Shown: in pieces, positions 33,976 to 42,309 of the stretch
Layout of the letters: the number at the start of each line of letters is the position of its first letter
Position numbering within the stretch: position 1 is the first letter of the stretch
DNA from: an uncultured Acidobacteriia bacterium
GTDB lineage: Bacteria; Acidobacteriota; Terriglobia; Bryobacterales; Bryobacteraceae
Reading direction: 5' to 3'
NCBI GenBank assembly: GCA_903900705.1
Contig: CAIUOG010000166.1
Coordinates: 1-64,000 of the forward strand
DNA length: 64,000 bases
The notes under the pieces: model-generated
What the model saw: only the letters and a program-made list of their open reading frames with translations
What the model was told of the DNA's origin: nothing
Database searches by the model: none
Position numbers and translations under genes: made by a program

Positions 33976-35303
33976 GTAGTCTTCCACAATTTTGTTTGTT
34001 TCCTCCAGATCCCCACCAAACCCACCCCCATCAGCATCAGCGCCAGGCAAAGTCCGTCCCAAAGTCCGACCGCTCCCCACCGCCACCGGAAGCAGAGCCA
34101 GCAACTCACGGGGAGTCCGATGCCCCAGTACCCCACCAGATTCCAGAGCATGGGCGTTCGCGTATTCCCGGCGCCGCGCAACGCGCCCGTTGCAATGGTC
34201 TGCAGCCCGTCGAAGACCTGGAAGACCGCCGCAATGGCGAACAGGCGGACGGTGAAAGCAATTACGGCGGGGTCATGCGTGTAAACGCGCGCTATCGGCT
34301 CCGGCAAAAGCAGGAACAGGACCGCCGAGCAGACCTCGTAGCCGGCGCCGAGGGCGAGCGCGGTCCAGCCGGCGCGGGCAGCATGCCTCTGGTCCCGTGC
34401 TCCCAGTGCTTTGCCTACCGATACCGCGGCAGCCGAGCCGATCCCGAGCGGCACCATATAAGTAACGGTGGCGGCATTGAGTGCGATGGTATGGGCCGCC
34501 AGGCTGATCGCGTCCAGCTTTGCGGCAAGCGCCGTCGCGGCATTGAAAACGCCGACTTCGAAGCCGATGGTGAGGGCGGCCGGGAGCCCGAGTTGCAGCA
34601 ATTGCCGCACGCGACCGAAGTCGGGGCGGAGAGAATGGAAGGCGCCCGGGTCGCGAAGGCGGACCGCGAGCATGAGGATACCCGCGAGGTAGATCCGCGC
34701 GAAGACCGTGGATAAGGCGGAACCCCGGATACCCATGGCGGGAGCACCCCAGTTCCCGAAGATCAGCAACCAGTTGCCAAACAGGTTGACGAGGTTGGAG
34801 CTGACGACCGCGAAGGTGATTGGCTTGACGAAGTGGATTCCCTGCAGATACCGGCGGAACGTGGTGTAAATCAGAAGAACGGGGAGGCTCCAGACGAGCA
34901 CGCGCATGAAGCCGACCGCCTGCCGCCGGATCTCATCGCTGACCCCGATCCAGCCGAGCAGCGTCGCGGTACTCAGGATCAGAATCGCAAGAAGTGGCGC
35001 TGCGCAAATGGCCAAACCAAGCCCCGCAGCCAGATTTCGGCGCGCTTCCGGCATGTTTCCCGCGCCGTAAGCGTGAGAAACCATGGTGTCGAGCCCCGAC
35101 ATCAGCCCGATACCGAAAATGGCAAAGCCGTAGAAAAGCGCCCCACCCAGACTCGCGGCACCGATGGCGACCGCGCTATTCGGCATGCGGCCCACCATGA
35201 TGTTGTCAATGACGGACATCGCAACCCAACCCAGTTCCGCCAGGGCGAGCGGGATAGCGATGCGCAGCATGGCGCGAACGTCGTTACGGTAGGAAACGGC
35301 CAT
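33972..35303 (-). CDS. MATE-family multidrug efflux transporter
   Basis: This 443-residue protein has 12 predicted TM segments in two homologous halves. The first helices carry the family pattern (LALAELGWVAMSVIDNIMVG, then GLDTMVSHAYGAGN), and the second half repeats it (PLGIGSAAAVSVGKALGARD). MATE proteins extrude cationic drugs or metabolites in exchange for H+ or Na+; the ion cannot be assigned here. It sits in the inner membrane. The ATG at 35303 lies 24 bases after the stop of a small zinc-ribbon gene, perhaps in the same transcript as the polyprenyl synthase group. Its stop overlaps the hsp20 promoter. Confidence 0.92.
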   Translation of the reverse strand: MAVSYRNDVRAMLRIAIPLALAELGWVAMSVIDNIMVGRMPNSAVAIGAASLGGALFYGFAIFGIGLMSGLDTMVSHAYGAGNMPEARRNLAAGLGLAICAAPLLAILILSTATLLGWIGVSDEIRRQAVGFMRVLVWSLPVLLIYTTFRRYLQGIHFVKPITFAVVSSNLVNLFGNWLLIFGNWGAPAMGIRGSALSTVFARIYLAGILMLAVRLRDPGAFHSLRPDFGRVRQLLQLGLPAALTIGFEVGVFNAATALAAKLDAISLAAHTIALNAATVTYMVPLGIGSAAAVSVGKALGARDQRHAARAGWTALALGAGYEVCSAVLFLLLPEPIARVYTHDPAVIAFTVRLFAIAAVFQVFDGLQTIATGALRGAGNTRTPMLWNLVGYWGIGLPVSCWLCFRWRWGAVGLWDGLCLALMLMGVGLVGIWRKQTKLWKTT

Positions 35304-35327
35304 AGTTCAGTATGGCCACGCTGTTGT

Positions 35328-35528
35328 CTAGGGGTTGACCAACTGTTTGGGGAGAACCGTAGAGGCGCTGTTTTCACGTGCCACACGCCGCCGGTCCGGA
35401 GCCCGGAATTTCTGATCGCAGTCGCGACAACGGTACTCCCGCAGGCCGGTCATAAAAATCAGCAGGCGTTCAAAACCGGTGTTATTCCGGATCATCAGGA
35501 AACTGGATCTGCACCTGGGACATTGCAT
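35328..35528 (-). CDS. Small zinc-ribbon protein
   Basis: This is a 66-residue protein with two CxxC knuckles: MQCPRCRSSF at the start and YRCRDCDQKF near residue 33, about 30 residues apart, a classic treble-clef or zinc-ribbon spacing. The C-terminus (RRVARENSASTVLPK) is basic. No catalytic domain is present, so nucleic-acid or protein binding is the natural guess. It lies between the polyprenyl synthase and MATE genes, with gaps of 74 and 24 bases. It is short, but the regular cysteine pattern argues for a real gene. Confidence 0.7.
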   Translation of the reverse strand: MQCPRCRSSFLMIRNNTGFERLLIFMTGLREYRCRDCDQKFRAPDRRRVARENSASTVLPKQLVNP

Positions 35529-35602
35529 GACTGTATATCGGTGACAGGCATGCGAATCTTTAGTCCCAATTTGGAAAAAACTTTTGAATGCCCGCGACCA
35601 GC

Positions 35603-36604
35603 TTACCGATCACGTTCTGTAACGAGGTCGGTCAGGGTAAACAGTGCGCGCTGGTAGGGGTTGTCCGGAAATTCCGACACGATCTGCCGCGCGCGGTCGG
35701 TGAACTGCTGCGCCCGTTCGCGGGTGCGTTGCACGCCGTCATGCCGCTGCACCATGGCGAGAATCTCTGCGAACGGAACTTTATCGTAGTTACGGTCTTC
35801 AAGCACCGTGTCGACGAGCTTCCGCTCCGCATCGGACGCGGTTTCGAGAGCATAGACCAGAGGGAGCGTGACTTTGCCCTCCTTCAGGTCTCCACCCACA
35901 GGCTTGCCGAGAGTGGCCTCGCGCGAGATAAAGTCGAGCATGTCGTCAATCAGCTGGAAAGCCATGCCGAGGTTCCAGGCGAACTCGCCCAGTTTCTCTT
36001 CAAAGGCGGTATCGGCGCCGGCCGCCACCGCGCCCAGTTTGGCACAGGCGGAGAACAGGCAGGCTGTTTTCCTGTCCACCAGTTCCATACAGTCGGCCTC
36101 GGTGATGGAAATGCGGCCAATCCGGTCGAGCTGGATGAGTTCGCCCTCCACCATCATCTGGGTGAGGCCGATCAGCAGGTCCAGAACGTGGAAGTTCCGC
36201 TCCCGCAGCGCCACCTGGAAGGCCTGCATGTAGAGCCAGTCGCCAGCCAGAACACAGGTGTGATTGCCCCACTGCACGTTGGCGGAGGGGCGACCGCGCC
36301 GGGTCTGGGCAACGTCGATGACATCATCATGCACCAGCGTTGCGGCATGCAGCATTTCCACCACCGCCCCCAGCTGGATGGCGGCTTTTCCGCTGCCGCC
36401 GGCGAAGCGCGCGCAAAGCAGAAGAAGCGCCGGACGGAGGCGCTTGCCGCCGCTCTGCTGCAGGTACTTGCTGATGGTGGTGACGGTATCGACGGATGCG
36501 ACCGACTCGACGTCGATGGCGGCTTCGACAAGCTGCAGGTCCTCGCGCACGAGATCGAAAATCTCGGCCGCGGTAAGGATCTGGCCTGCTCGCTCAGTTG
36601 GCAT
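35603..36604 (-). CDS. ispB: Polyprenyl diphosphate synthase
   Basis: The ATG at 36604 overlaps the tatD stop by 11 bases and yields MPTERAGQILTAAEIFDLV, a 333-residue product of normal length. The first Asp-rich motif is VHDDVIDVAQTRRG (DDxxD) and the second is FQLIDDMLDF; both bind Mg-diphosphate. GGKRLRPALLLL, upstream of the first motif, is also diagnostic. It elongates farnesyl diphosphate with isopentenyl diphosphate to an all-trans chain for quinones (octaprenyl or heptaprenyl; the chain length cannot be fixed by eye). It is the last gene of the larC-metG-tatD-polyprenyl synthase operon. The symbol is by similarity. Confidence 0.88.
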   Translation of the reverse strand: MPTERAGQILTAAEIFDLVREDLQLVEAAIDVESVASVDTVTTISKYLQQSGGKRLRPALLLLCARFAGGSGKAAIQLGAVVEMLHAATLVHDDVIDVAQTRRGRPSANVQWGNHTCVLAGDWLYMQAFQVALRERNFHVLDLLIGLTQMMVEGELIQLDRIGRISITEADCMELVDRKTACLFSACAKLGAVAAGADTAFEEKLGEFAWNLGMAFQLIDDMLDFISREATLGKPVGGDLKEGKVTLPLVYALETASDAERKLVDTVLEDRNYDKVPFAEILAMVQRHDGVQRTRERAQQFTDRARQIVSEFPDNPYQRALFTLTDLVTERDR

Positions 36605-37403
36605 CGGAAACCTCAGTGTAACGGGTTGGGTTTGGTTGGCGCAAACAGAGCCTCCCGAAGTTCTCAGTCGTGACGGACGCGATGTGTTCCGGCGTGGTTC
36701 CGCGAACCGCCGCGAGCCGGCACACGGTTTCCGCCAGAAACGACGGCTCGTTGCGTTTTCCACGCCAGGGCAGCGGCGCCAGGTAGGGCGCGTCCGTTTC
36801 CACCAGCAGACGCTCATCCGGGGTGATCCTCGCGGCTTCGCGCACATTTTCCGCGGTGCGGAAGGTCAGCACCCCGCCGAACGCCAGATAGTAGCCGCGA
36901 TCCAGCGCCTGCCTCGCCTGCACCACGTCGCCGGTAAAGCAATGCAAAACAGTGGGCCCCTGCCAGTGTTTCGCCAGGATCTCCATAGTGTCATCCCAGG
37001 CTTCGCGCGTATGAATGGTCAGCGGAAGCTCCAATTCGGTCGCGATTTTCAACTGTTCCACGAAAACGTCCTTCTGCGCATCCCTCGGCGAAAAGTCGTA
37101 ATGGTAGTCGAGCCCGATCTCACCGAAGGCCACAACCTTTGGATGCCGCCCGAGTGCCCGCAGATCGTCGAAAGTCTTCGGCGTGCATTTCGCGGCCTCG
37201 TGCGGGTGAACGCCCACCGTTGCAAGGATCCGCGGATAGCGTTCGGCGAGCCGGATCGCGCAGTCCAGTTCCGGCGGACCGTCACCGGTGCCGATGCAGA
37301 GGACTTGATCCACGCCCGCCTCCAGCGCGCGTTCGAGAACGGCGTCCAGATCGTGCGCGAACTTTTCACCGTCCAGATGACAGTGTGAATCGACGATTGG
37401 CAT
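36594..37403 (-). CDS. tatD: TatD-family metal-dependent DNase/hydrolase
   Basis: This 269-residue protein is a TIM barrel with the N-terminal metal pair HCH in MPIVDSHCHLDGEKF, the Glu ligand in VAFGEIGLDYHYDFSP, the PLTIHTREAW His and the final LLVETDAPYLAPLPWRG Asp, the TatD signature. The family members are 3'-5' exonucleases or D-aminoacyl-tRNA deacylase-like hydrolases. The start ATG at 37403 lies 5 bases after the metG stop, and the end overlaps the next gene, so it is mid-operon. The metG-tatD pairing is common in bacteria. Confidence 0.92.
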   Translation of the reverse strand: MPIVDSHCHLDGEKFAHDLDAVLERALEAGVDQVLCIGTGDGPPELDCAIRLAERYPRILATVGVHPHEAAKCTPKTFDDLRALGRHPKVVAFGEIGLDYHYDFSPRDAQKDVFVEQLKIATELELPLTIHTREAWDDTMEILAKHWQGPTVLHCFTGDVVQARQALDRGYYLAFGGVLTFRTAENVREAARITPDERLLVETDAPYLAPLPWRGKRNEPSFLAETVCRLAAVRGTTPEHIASVTTENFGRLCLRQPNPTRYTEVSDAN

Positions 37404-37408
37404 TCGCC

Positions 37409-39364
37409 CTACTTCAGGCGCGCGCCCACCGGCACGTCTTCGAGGAACCCGGCCAGCACAGGCTTGCCGCCCTCAAGAGAACCGGCGACAATCATGCCGT
37501 TCGACTCGATCCCGCGCAGCTTGCGGGGCAGCAGATTCGCCACAATCACGACTTTACGGCCCACCATCTGCTCCGGCTTGTAGACGAGGGCAATTCCCGC
37601 CACGATGGTACGCGGCTCCGGTTCGCCGATGTCGACCTTCATGTGCAGCAGTTTGTCGGCGCCCTTCACCGGTTCTGCGGAAAGCACCAGGCCGACCCGA
37701 AGGTCCACCTTAAAGAAGTCGTCGGCTTCAATTTTCGGCGACGGCGGGGCGATGGAGGTGGCCGGAGCTTCTTCCGCGGCCGGCGTCGCCTCCTTGCCGA
37801 GCAGTTTCGCCTGACGGGCGGTCTCAATCTCTTCGAGTTCCCGCATGCGGTCGATGGCGCTCTTCGCGTCGATGCGTGGGAAAACGGGTCCGATCTGGCC
37901 AATCGCCTGTTCCGGCGCAAGCTGTCCCCAGGCGAGTTTCGCCAGTTGCAGGTCCGCCAGCGGAGTGGTGATCCCGAGTTGTTCAAAGATCTTCTGCGTG
38001 GATTCCGGCATCACCGGGTGCAGCAGCGCCACGGCGATACGGAGAATTTCCGCAGAACCGTACAGCGCGTCATTGAGTTGCTGCTGCGCCTCCGGATTCC
38101 TGGATAGTTTCCACGGCGCCTGCTCCACGATGAATTTGTCGGCGGCGGAAAGCATGGTCCAGATGGCTTCGAGGCCTTTCGAGAATTCGAATGCATCAAA
38201 GGCGCGCGAGGCGTGGTCGATGGCGGTGCGCGCCGCGTCGGCGAGCGGGGAAGCGCTCAGTTCGGCGGAGGGCAGGGGAATGATGCCATCGCGGTACTGC
38301 CGGATCATGGTCAGCGTGCGGCTGCCCAGATTGCCCAGCCCGTTGGCGAGTTCCGAATTGTAGCGACCCACCAGGGCGTCATAGCTGAAGGCGCCATCCT
38401 GCCCGAAAACGATTTCGCGGAACAGGAAGTATCGCAGCCCTTCGATGCCGATCACTTCACGGATGGGATCCGTCCGGACGATGTTGCCGCGCGATTTGCT
38501 CATCTTCTCGTTCTGGAAGATCAGCAGGCCATGCGCGAAGATCAGCTTCGGCAGGGGCAGTTCGGCAGCCATCAGGAAAGCGGGCCAGAAGACTGCGTGA
38601 AAACGAAGGATTTCCTTGCCCACCAGGTGCAGGTCGGCGGGCCACATCGGGTCGTCCACGCCTTTTTCGAGCGCGCTGATGTAGTTGGTCAGAGCGTCGA
38701 ACCAGACGTAGACCACATGGTTATCAGTGAGCGGGATACCCCATTTGATTGTTGTCCGGCTGATGGAAAGGTCCTGCAGACCACCACGCACGAAGCTCAG
38801 CACTTCGTTGCGGCGCGCTTCGGGCTGGATGAAATCCGGATTGTCCTCGTAATACTTCAGCAACCGGTCTGTGAACGCGGAGAGTTTGAAGAAAAAGTTC
38901 TCCTCGGTGACGGTCTCGGTGGGGCGTCCGCAGGTGGGGCAGTTGTCGCCGGGCTGCGCATCGTTTACATACGCTTCATCAGTGACGCAGTATTGGCCCG
39001 TGTAGCTGCCCTTATAGACGAAGCCCTTTTCGAGGCACCGGTTGAAGAGCCACTGCACGGTTTTGTGGTGACGCGGTTCGGTGGTGCGAATGAAGTGGTC
39101 GTACTGAATCCCGATGCGGTCCCAAAGGGTGCGGTATTCGTTTGAGACGATGGCGGTGAACTCTTCCGGGGTGCGGCCCATGGCGAGCGCGGAGCGTTCG
39201 ACTTTCTGGCCGTGTTCATCGGTGCCGGTCGTCAGGACGGCGTCAAACCCCTGCATCCGCTTCAGGCGCTTGATGGTGTCGGCAGCCAGCGTGCTGTAGG
39301 TGTGGCCGATGTGGGGTGCGGCGTTGACGTAGTAAATCGGCGTTGTGAGGTAGTATTTCGTCAT
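37409..39364 (-). CDS. metG: Methionine--tRNA ligase
   Basis: The ATG at 39364 shares ATGA with the larC stop, giving MTKYYLTTPIYYVN, the usual start of this enzyme; a longer frame upstream is not plausible. The 651-residue product has the HIGH motif (APHIGHTY), a single CPTC zinc knuckle (GDNCPTCGRPTE), KMSKS (NEKMSKSRGN) and an anticodon domain. A C-terminal EMAP/Trbp111-type tRNA-binding domain (about 545-651: DFFKVDLRVGLVLSAEPVKG) promotes dimerisation. It charges tRNA-Met in the cytoplasm. A Lys/Ala/Pro-rich linker (TPAAEEAPATSIAPP) joins the last two domains. Confidence 0.95.
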   Translation of the reverse strand: MTKYYLTTPIYYVNAAPHIGHTYSTLAADTIKRLKRMQGFDAVLTTGTDEHGQKVERSALAMGRTPEEFTAIVSNEYRTLWDRIGIQYDHFIRTTEPRHHKTVQWLFNRCLEKGFVYKGSYTGQYCVTDEAYVNDAQPGDNCPTCGRPTETVTEENFFFKLSAFTDRLLKYYEDNPDFIQPEARRNEVLSFVRGGLQDLSISRTTIKWGIPLTDNHVVYVWFDALTNYISALEKGVDDPMWPADLHLVGKEILRFHAVFWPAFLMAAELPLPKLIFAHGLLIFQNEKMSKSRGNIVRTDPIREVIGIEGLRYFLFREIVFGQDGAFSYDALVGRYNSELANGLGNLGSRTLTMIRQYRDGIIPLPSAELSASPLADAARTAIDHASRAFDAFEFSKGLEAIWTMLSAADKFIVEQAPWKLSRNPEAQQQLNDALYGSAEILRIAVALLHPVMPESTQKIFEQLGITTPLADLQLAKLAWGQLAPEQAIGQIGPVFPRIDAKSAIDRMRELEEIETARQAKLLGKEATPAAEEAPATSIAPPSPKIEADDFFKVDLRVGLVLSAEPVKGADKLLHMKVDIGEPEPRTIVAGIALVYKPEQMVGRKVVIVANLLPRKLRGIESNGMIVAGSLEGGKPVLAGFLEDVPVGARLK

Positions 39365-40509
39365 TTCGATTTCAGATATTCGTGATTCGCTTCGGCCAGT
39401 ACGTTCTTGAGGGGAACGCCGGCGACAATGGCGACGCGGCGGGCGTCTTCGTATTCGGGCGCGTAACCATCGGCTCCGGCTTTGATCCGGACCGGACCGT
39501 ATTTGGTGGTGACTTCCACCCATTCGCGCGGCTGTATGCGCCGCTCTGAGGAATGGAACCTCACACCCAGGGTGGTGGTTTCACGGAAGATGATGGCGAC
39601 CAGTTCTTCGCGCTTCTCCGGCGCGGCGATTACCTGGAGGATTACGCCGGGGCGGTTCTTCTTCATTTGCGCCGGGAGCACGGTTACGTCGAGTGCGCCG
39701 GCGTCGAGCAGTTTTTCACAGGCATAGCCGATCACCTGCGGGGAGGCATCGTCGATATTTGCTTCGACCACTGCAACCGTGGTGTTTTCGGGCGCGGCAA
39801 TCGGGTGCCCGACCATTACCCGGACCACATTGGCATTTTCCTTAAAATCGCGATCACCCGCGCCGTAGCCCAAACTTCGGATGCGCAGCGGCGGCATGGG
39901 GCCGAAAGATTCCGCAAGGGCTGTCACAAAGGCCGCGCCGGTGGGGGTCGTCAGTTCCATGGCCGGTCCGCGCGAGTAGATGGGGCGGTCCCTGAGCAGC
40001 AGGGCTGTGGCGGGCGCGGGCACGGGGAGAATGCCGTGCTCGGTATTCACAGTGCCGCTGCCGACATTGATGGGAGAACAATGCAGATGATCCACATCGA
40101 GCAGGTGCAGAGCGAGGCAGGCGCCGACGATGTCGCAGATCGAATCCACCGCGCCGACTTCGTGGAAGTGTACCTTTTCAATGGGCGTGCCGTGAACGGT
40201 GGATTCCGCTTCGGCGAGCACGCGAAAAACCTGTTCGGAGCGGGTTTTCACCGCATCCGGCAGATCGGCTGCGTGGATCATTTTAAGAATGCCGCTCAAA
40301 TGCCGGTGTTTCTGGGGTTCGTCGACGGAGACGCGGAATTTGGTGGCGGAGATGCCCCGGCGCAGAACGCGATCCCAGGTTACGCTGCCGCCGGTCGCGA
40401 GCGAGGCGAGTGCGGTGCTGATGGCGGACTGATCGGCGCCGGCGTCGGCGAAAGCGCCCACCAGCATGTCTCCGGCCAGACCGGAGAATGCGTCAATGTA
40501 ACAGATCAC
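39361..40509 (-). CDS. larC: LarC, nickel-pincer cofactor biosynthesis protein
   Basis: This 382-residue protein opens with GTG at 40509 as MICYIDAFSGLAGDMLVGAF, the highly characteristic LarC N-terminus. Further family marks are HLSGILKMI-type helices, KVHFHEVGAVDSICDIVGAC, ELTTPTGAAFVTALAE and MKKNRPGVILQV. LarC uses CTP to insert Ni into the pincer cofactor of lactate racemase and other LarA-type enzymes. LarB, LarE and LarA are not in the window, so cofactor use must be elsewhere. It heads an operon with metG (ATGA overlap). A 44-base gap separates it from the TIGR03435-type gene. Confidence 0.92.
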   Translation of the reverse strand: MICYIDAFSGLAGDMLVGAFADAGADQSAISTALASLATGGSVTWDRVLRRGISATKFRVSVDEPQKHRHLSGILKMIHAADLPDAVKTRSEQVFRVLAEAESTVHGTPIEKVHFHEVGAVDSICDIVGACLALHLLDVDHLHCSPINVGSGTVNTEHGILPVPAPATALLLRDRPIYSRGPAMELTTPTGAAFVTALAESFGPMPPLRIRSLGYGAGDRDFKENANVVRVMVGHPIAAPENTTVAVVEANIDDASPQVIGYACEKLLDAGALDVTVLPAQMKKNRPGVILQVIAAPEKREELVAIIFRETTTLGVRFHSSERRIQPREWVEVTTKYGPVRIKAGADGYAPEYEDARRVAIVAGVPLKNVLAEANHEYLKSK

Positions 40510-40553
40510 GATTCTTTCAGTTTAAGGGGTCGGGGCAGGCGGAGGAGCAGGGT

Positions 40554-41276
40554 TCAGTTTCTGTCCGGAACTTTGTCGATGCCGCTGATTTTCAGAATTT
40601 CCAACATACCCTTCCGCGGTTCGAGGCGCAGGCCCAGCTGGACTCGCGCGGCGGTGAAAATGTCGTTGGACGAATCGGCCGGATCGGTGATGGCTGAGCC
40701 AAACGGATAGTAGGTCAGGACGATCTGGTAGTCGCCTGTCAGACCGGTCTGATCCACCACGGCCCGCCCGGTGACCTTGCCGAGCCGCTCGCACAAGTCC
40801 GGCATGTGCCGGACGGCGAATAGAATCCTGCCATCACCGCTCGTGGCAGGCAGTGGGACAGCGTCCTTCCAGGCTCGAAGTTTGTGGCCGCCTCTGTCGA
40901 TCACAAGCGCAAAGAGTGGACGCTCGTCGGTCTCGCGGTGCGCGACAAGGTGAAAGCGCTCCTCAAGTAAGCCCCGCAGCATGTCCATCACTTCGCTGTC
41001 CGGAACCGGCTCCGCCGCTTTTGCGAGGACGTCATAGCATTCGGAGTCGAGCCAGGTGGGGCCGGAGACACGGTCATCCGTGAGGCCGTAGGCGCGGCTG
41101 ATGATCCGGCGCAGCGGCGCGTTTTCGGCCGTCAGGATGCCATGGGAAACGCGAAAATCCCAGCGTCCCCGGCAGCCGGCCGCATGATTCGGCTTTACGC
41201 TCGCGACCTCGAACCGGGCCGCGTGCGCCGGAATGAGCGTAACGGCGGCGAGCAGGAGCGGTGCGAATCGGTGCAT
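40554..41276 (-). CDS. TIGR03435-type soil protein, secreted
   Basis: The ATG at 41276 is preferred, giving MHRFAPLLLAAVTLIPAHA, a signal peptide; an in-frame start 11 codons earlier breaks it. The 240-residue protein shows the family opening FEVASVKPN, then GILTAENAPLRRIISRAYGL, GPTWLDSECYDVLAKA, LRGLLEERFHLVAHRE, ALVIDRGGHKLRAW and TGRAVVDQTGLTGDYQIVL. This family is strongly expanded in Acidobacteria (Solibacter-type) and has no established function. Its presence supports the taxonomic guess. It is upstream of larC on the same strand, probably as an independent gene. Confidence 0.9.
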   Translation of the reverse strand: MHRFAPLLLAAVTLIPAHAARFEVASVKPNHAAGCRGRWDFRVSHGILTAENAPLRRIISRAYGLTDDRVSGPTWLDSECYDVLAKAAEPVPDSEVMDMLRGLLEERFHLVAHRETDERPLFALVIDRGGHKLRAWKDAVPLPATSGDGRILFAVRHMPDLCERLGKVTGRAVVDQTGLTGDYQIVLTYYPFGSAITDPADSSNDIFTAARVQLGLRLEPRKGMLEILKISGIDKVPDRN

Positions 41277-41338
41277 CGCCCCAGCGTAACAGGAATTCCG
41301 CGGGGCCATTCTGCTGTCCAGGCCTGATAACCTGACGC

Positions 41339-42235
41339 TTGCGCTCGATTGCTCTTATTGTTTTTGCCGTTCTGGCTATGGCGCCCGCGGGCGATCTTGT
41401 TCTGACGGCGGATGTTCTGGGGGAGCCCCTGATCCTGACGGCTTCGCAAAGAACGTCCGGGGCGCTCTCGTCGCTCCGATGGCGGGGCCGGGAATTCCTG
41501 AACGCCTTCGATCATGGCCGGGAACTGCAGTCAGCCCTGTCGTTCGATGGTTGGGGCGAGTGCTACAACCCGACGGAAGCGGGTTCCCGGAATGATGGAA
41601 CCGGTTCCGTCAGTACCAGCCGTCTGATCCGTTCCCGAGTGTCAGGAAATACGCTTGAGACCGAAACGGACATGGCGTTCTGGCTTGCGCCGGGTCAGGC
41701 GTATCCGCGCGGGTGCGGCAGCCGGAAGTCCCTGATGGTAGCGCAGAATCAGTCGGAGCGTGACGGGTACATTCTGCACAAGCGCATCACGGTCGGGGCT
41801 GATGGCGTGCGGAACGCCATTCTCTATGACGCCGAATTCACCATATCGCACGCCCACGAATCCGCCACGTACGAACTGGCCACCGCTTATATGCAGCCGG
41901 AATTCGATCTCTTCCTGACATATGACCCCGCCACGGACCGGATAGAACCCCTTTCAGCCGGACCGGGCGAACAGGGTTTGCCAGTGATCCTGTCCACCCC
42001 CGATAGGCGCTTCGCCATGGGCGTGTGGTCTCCCGATCCCGCCGCTCGCTATGGCCGTTTTCAGTTCCTCGGGAATCCGCAACTATCCGGCTGGAATACC
42101 GTGAAATGGAACTGCGTGTTTCGCGCGAAGAATGTGATGCCCGGGGTATACCGAAACCGGTGCTACGCCGTGGTGGGCAATGTCGACGAGGTTGCGAGGG
42201 GCATCGCGACGCTGGCCCATTCTCACCGGAAGTAA
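41339..42235 (+). CDS. Secreted protein of unknown function
   Basis: This 298-residue protein opens with TTG at 41339: MRSIALIVFAVLAMAPAG, a signal peptide. The remainder is a beta-rich domain (LVLTADVLGEPLILTASQR, LSSLRWRGREFLNAFDHGRE, GFDGWGECYNP-like turn). It resembles a galactose-mutarotase or aldose-epimerase-like sandwich by pattern, with many aromatic and polar residues, but no catalytic His/Glu pair can be assigned. No family is named. It is divergent from the TIGR03435-type gene and precedes the ADOP permease by 74 bases. Confidence 0.75.
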   Translation: MRSIALIVFAVLAMAPAGDLVLTADVLGEPLILTASQRTSGALSSLRWRGREFLNAFDHGRELQSALSFDGWGECYNPTEAGSRNDGTGSVSTSRLIRSRVSGNTLETETDMAFWLAPGQAYPRGCGSRKSLMVAQNQSERDGYILHKRITVGADGVRNAILYDAEFTISHAHESATYELATAYMQPEFDLFLTYDPATDRIEPLSAGPGEQGLPVILSTPDRRFAMGVWSPDPAARYGRFQFLGNPQLSGWNTVKWNCVFRAKNVMPGVYRNRCYAVVGNVDEVARGIATLAHSHRK

Positions 42236-42309
42236 GAAAGTCACCAGGCGCGCCGGCGCGGCTTCAGAATTTTTCGTAACAAAAAACAGCGGGCACAGTA
42301 TTACCGTGC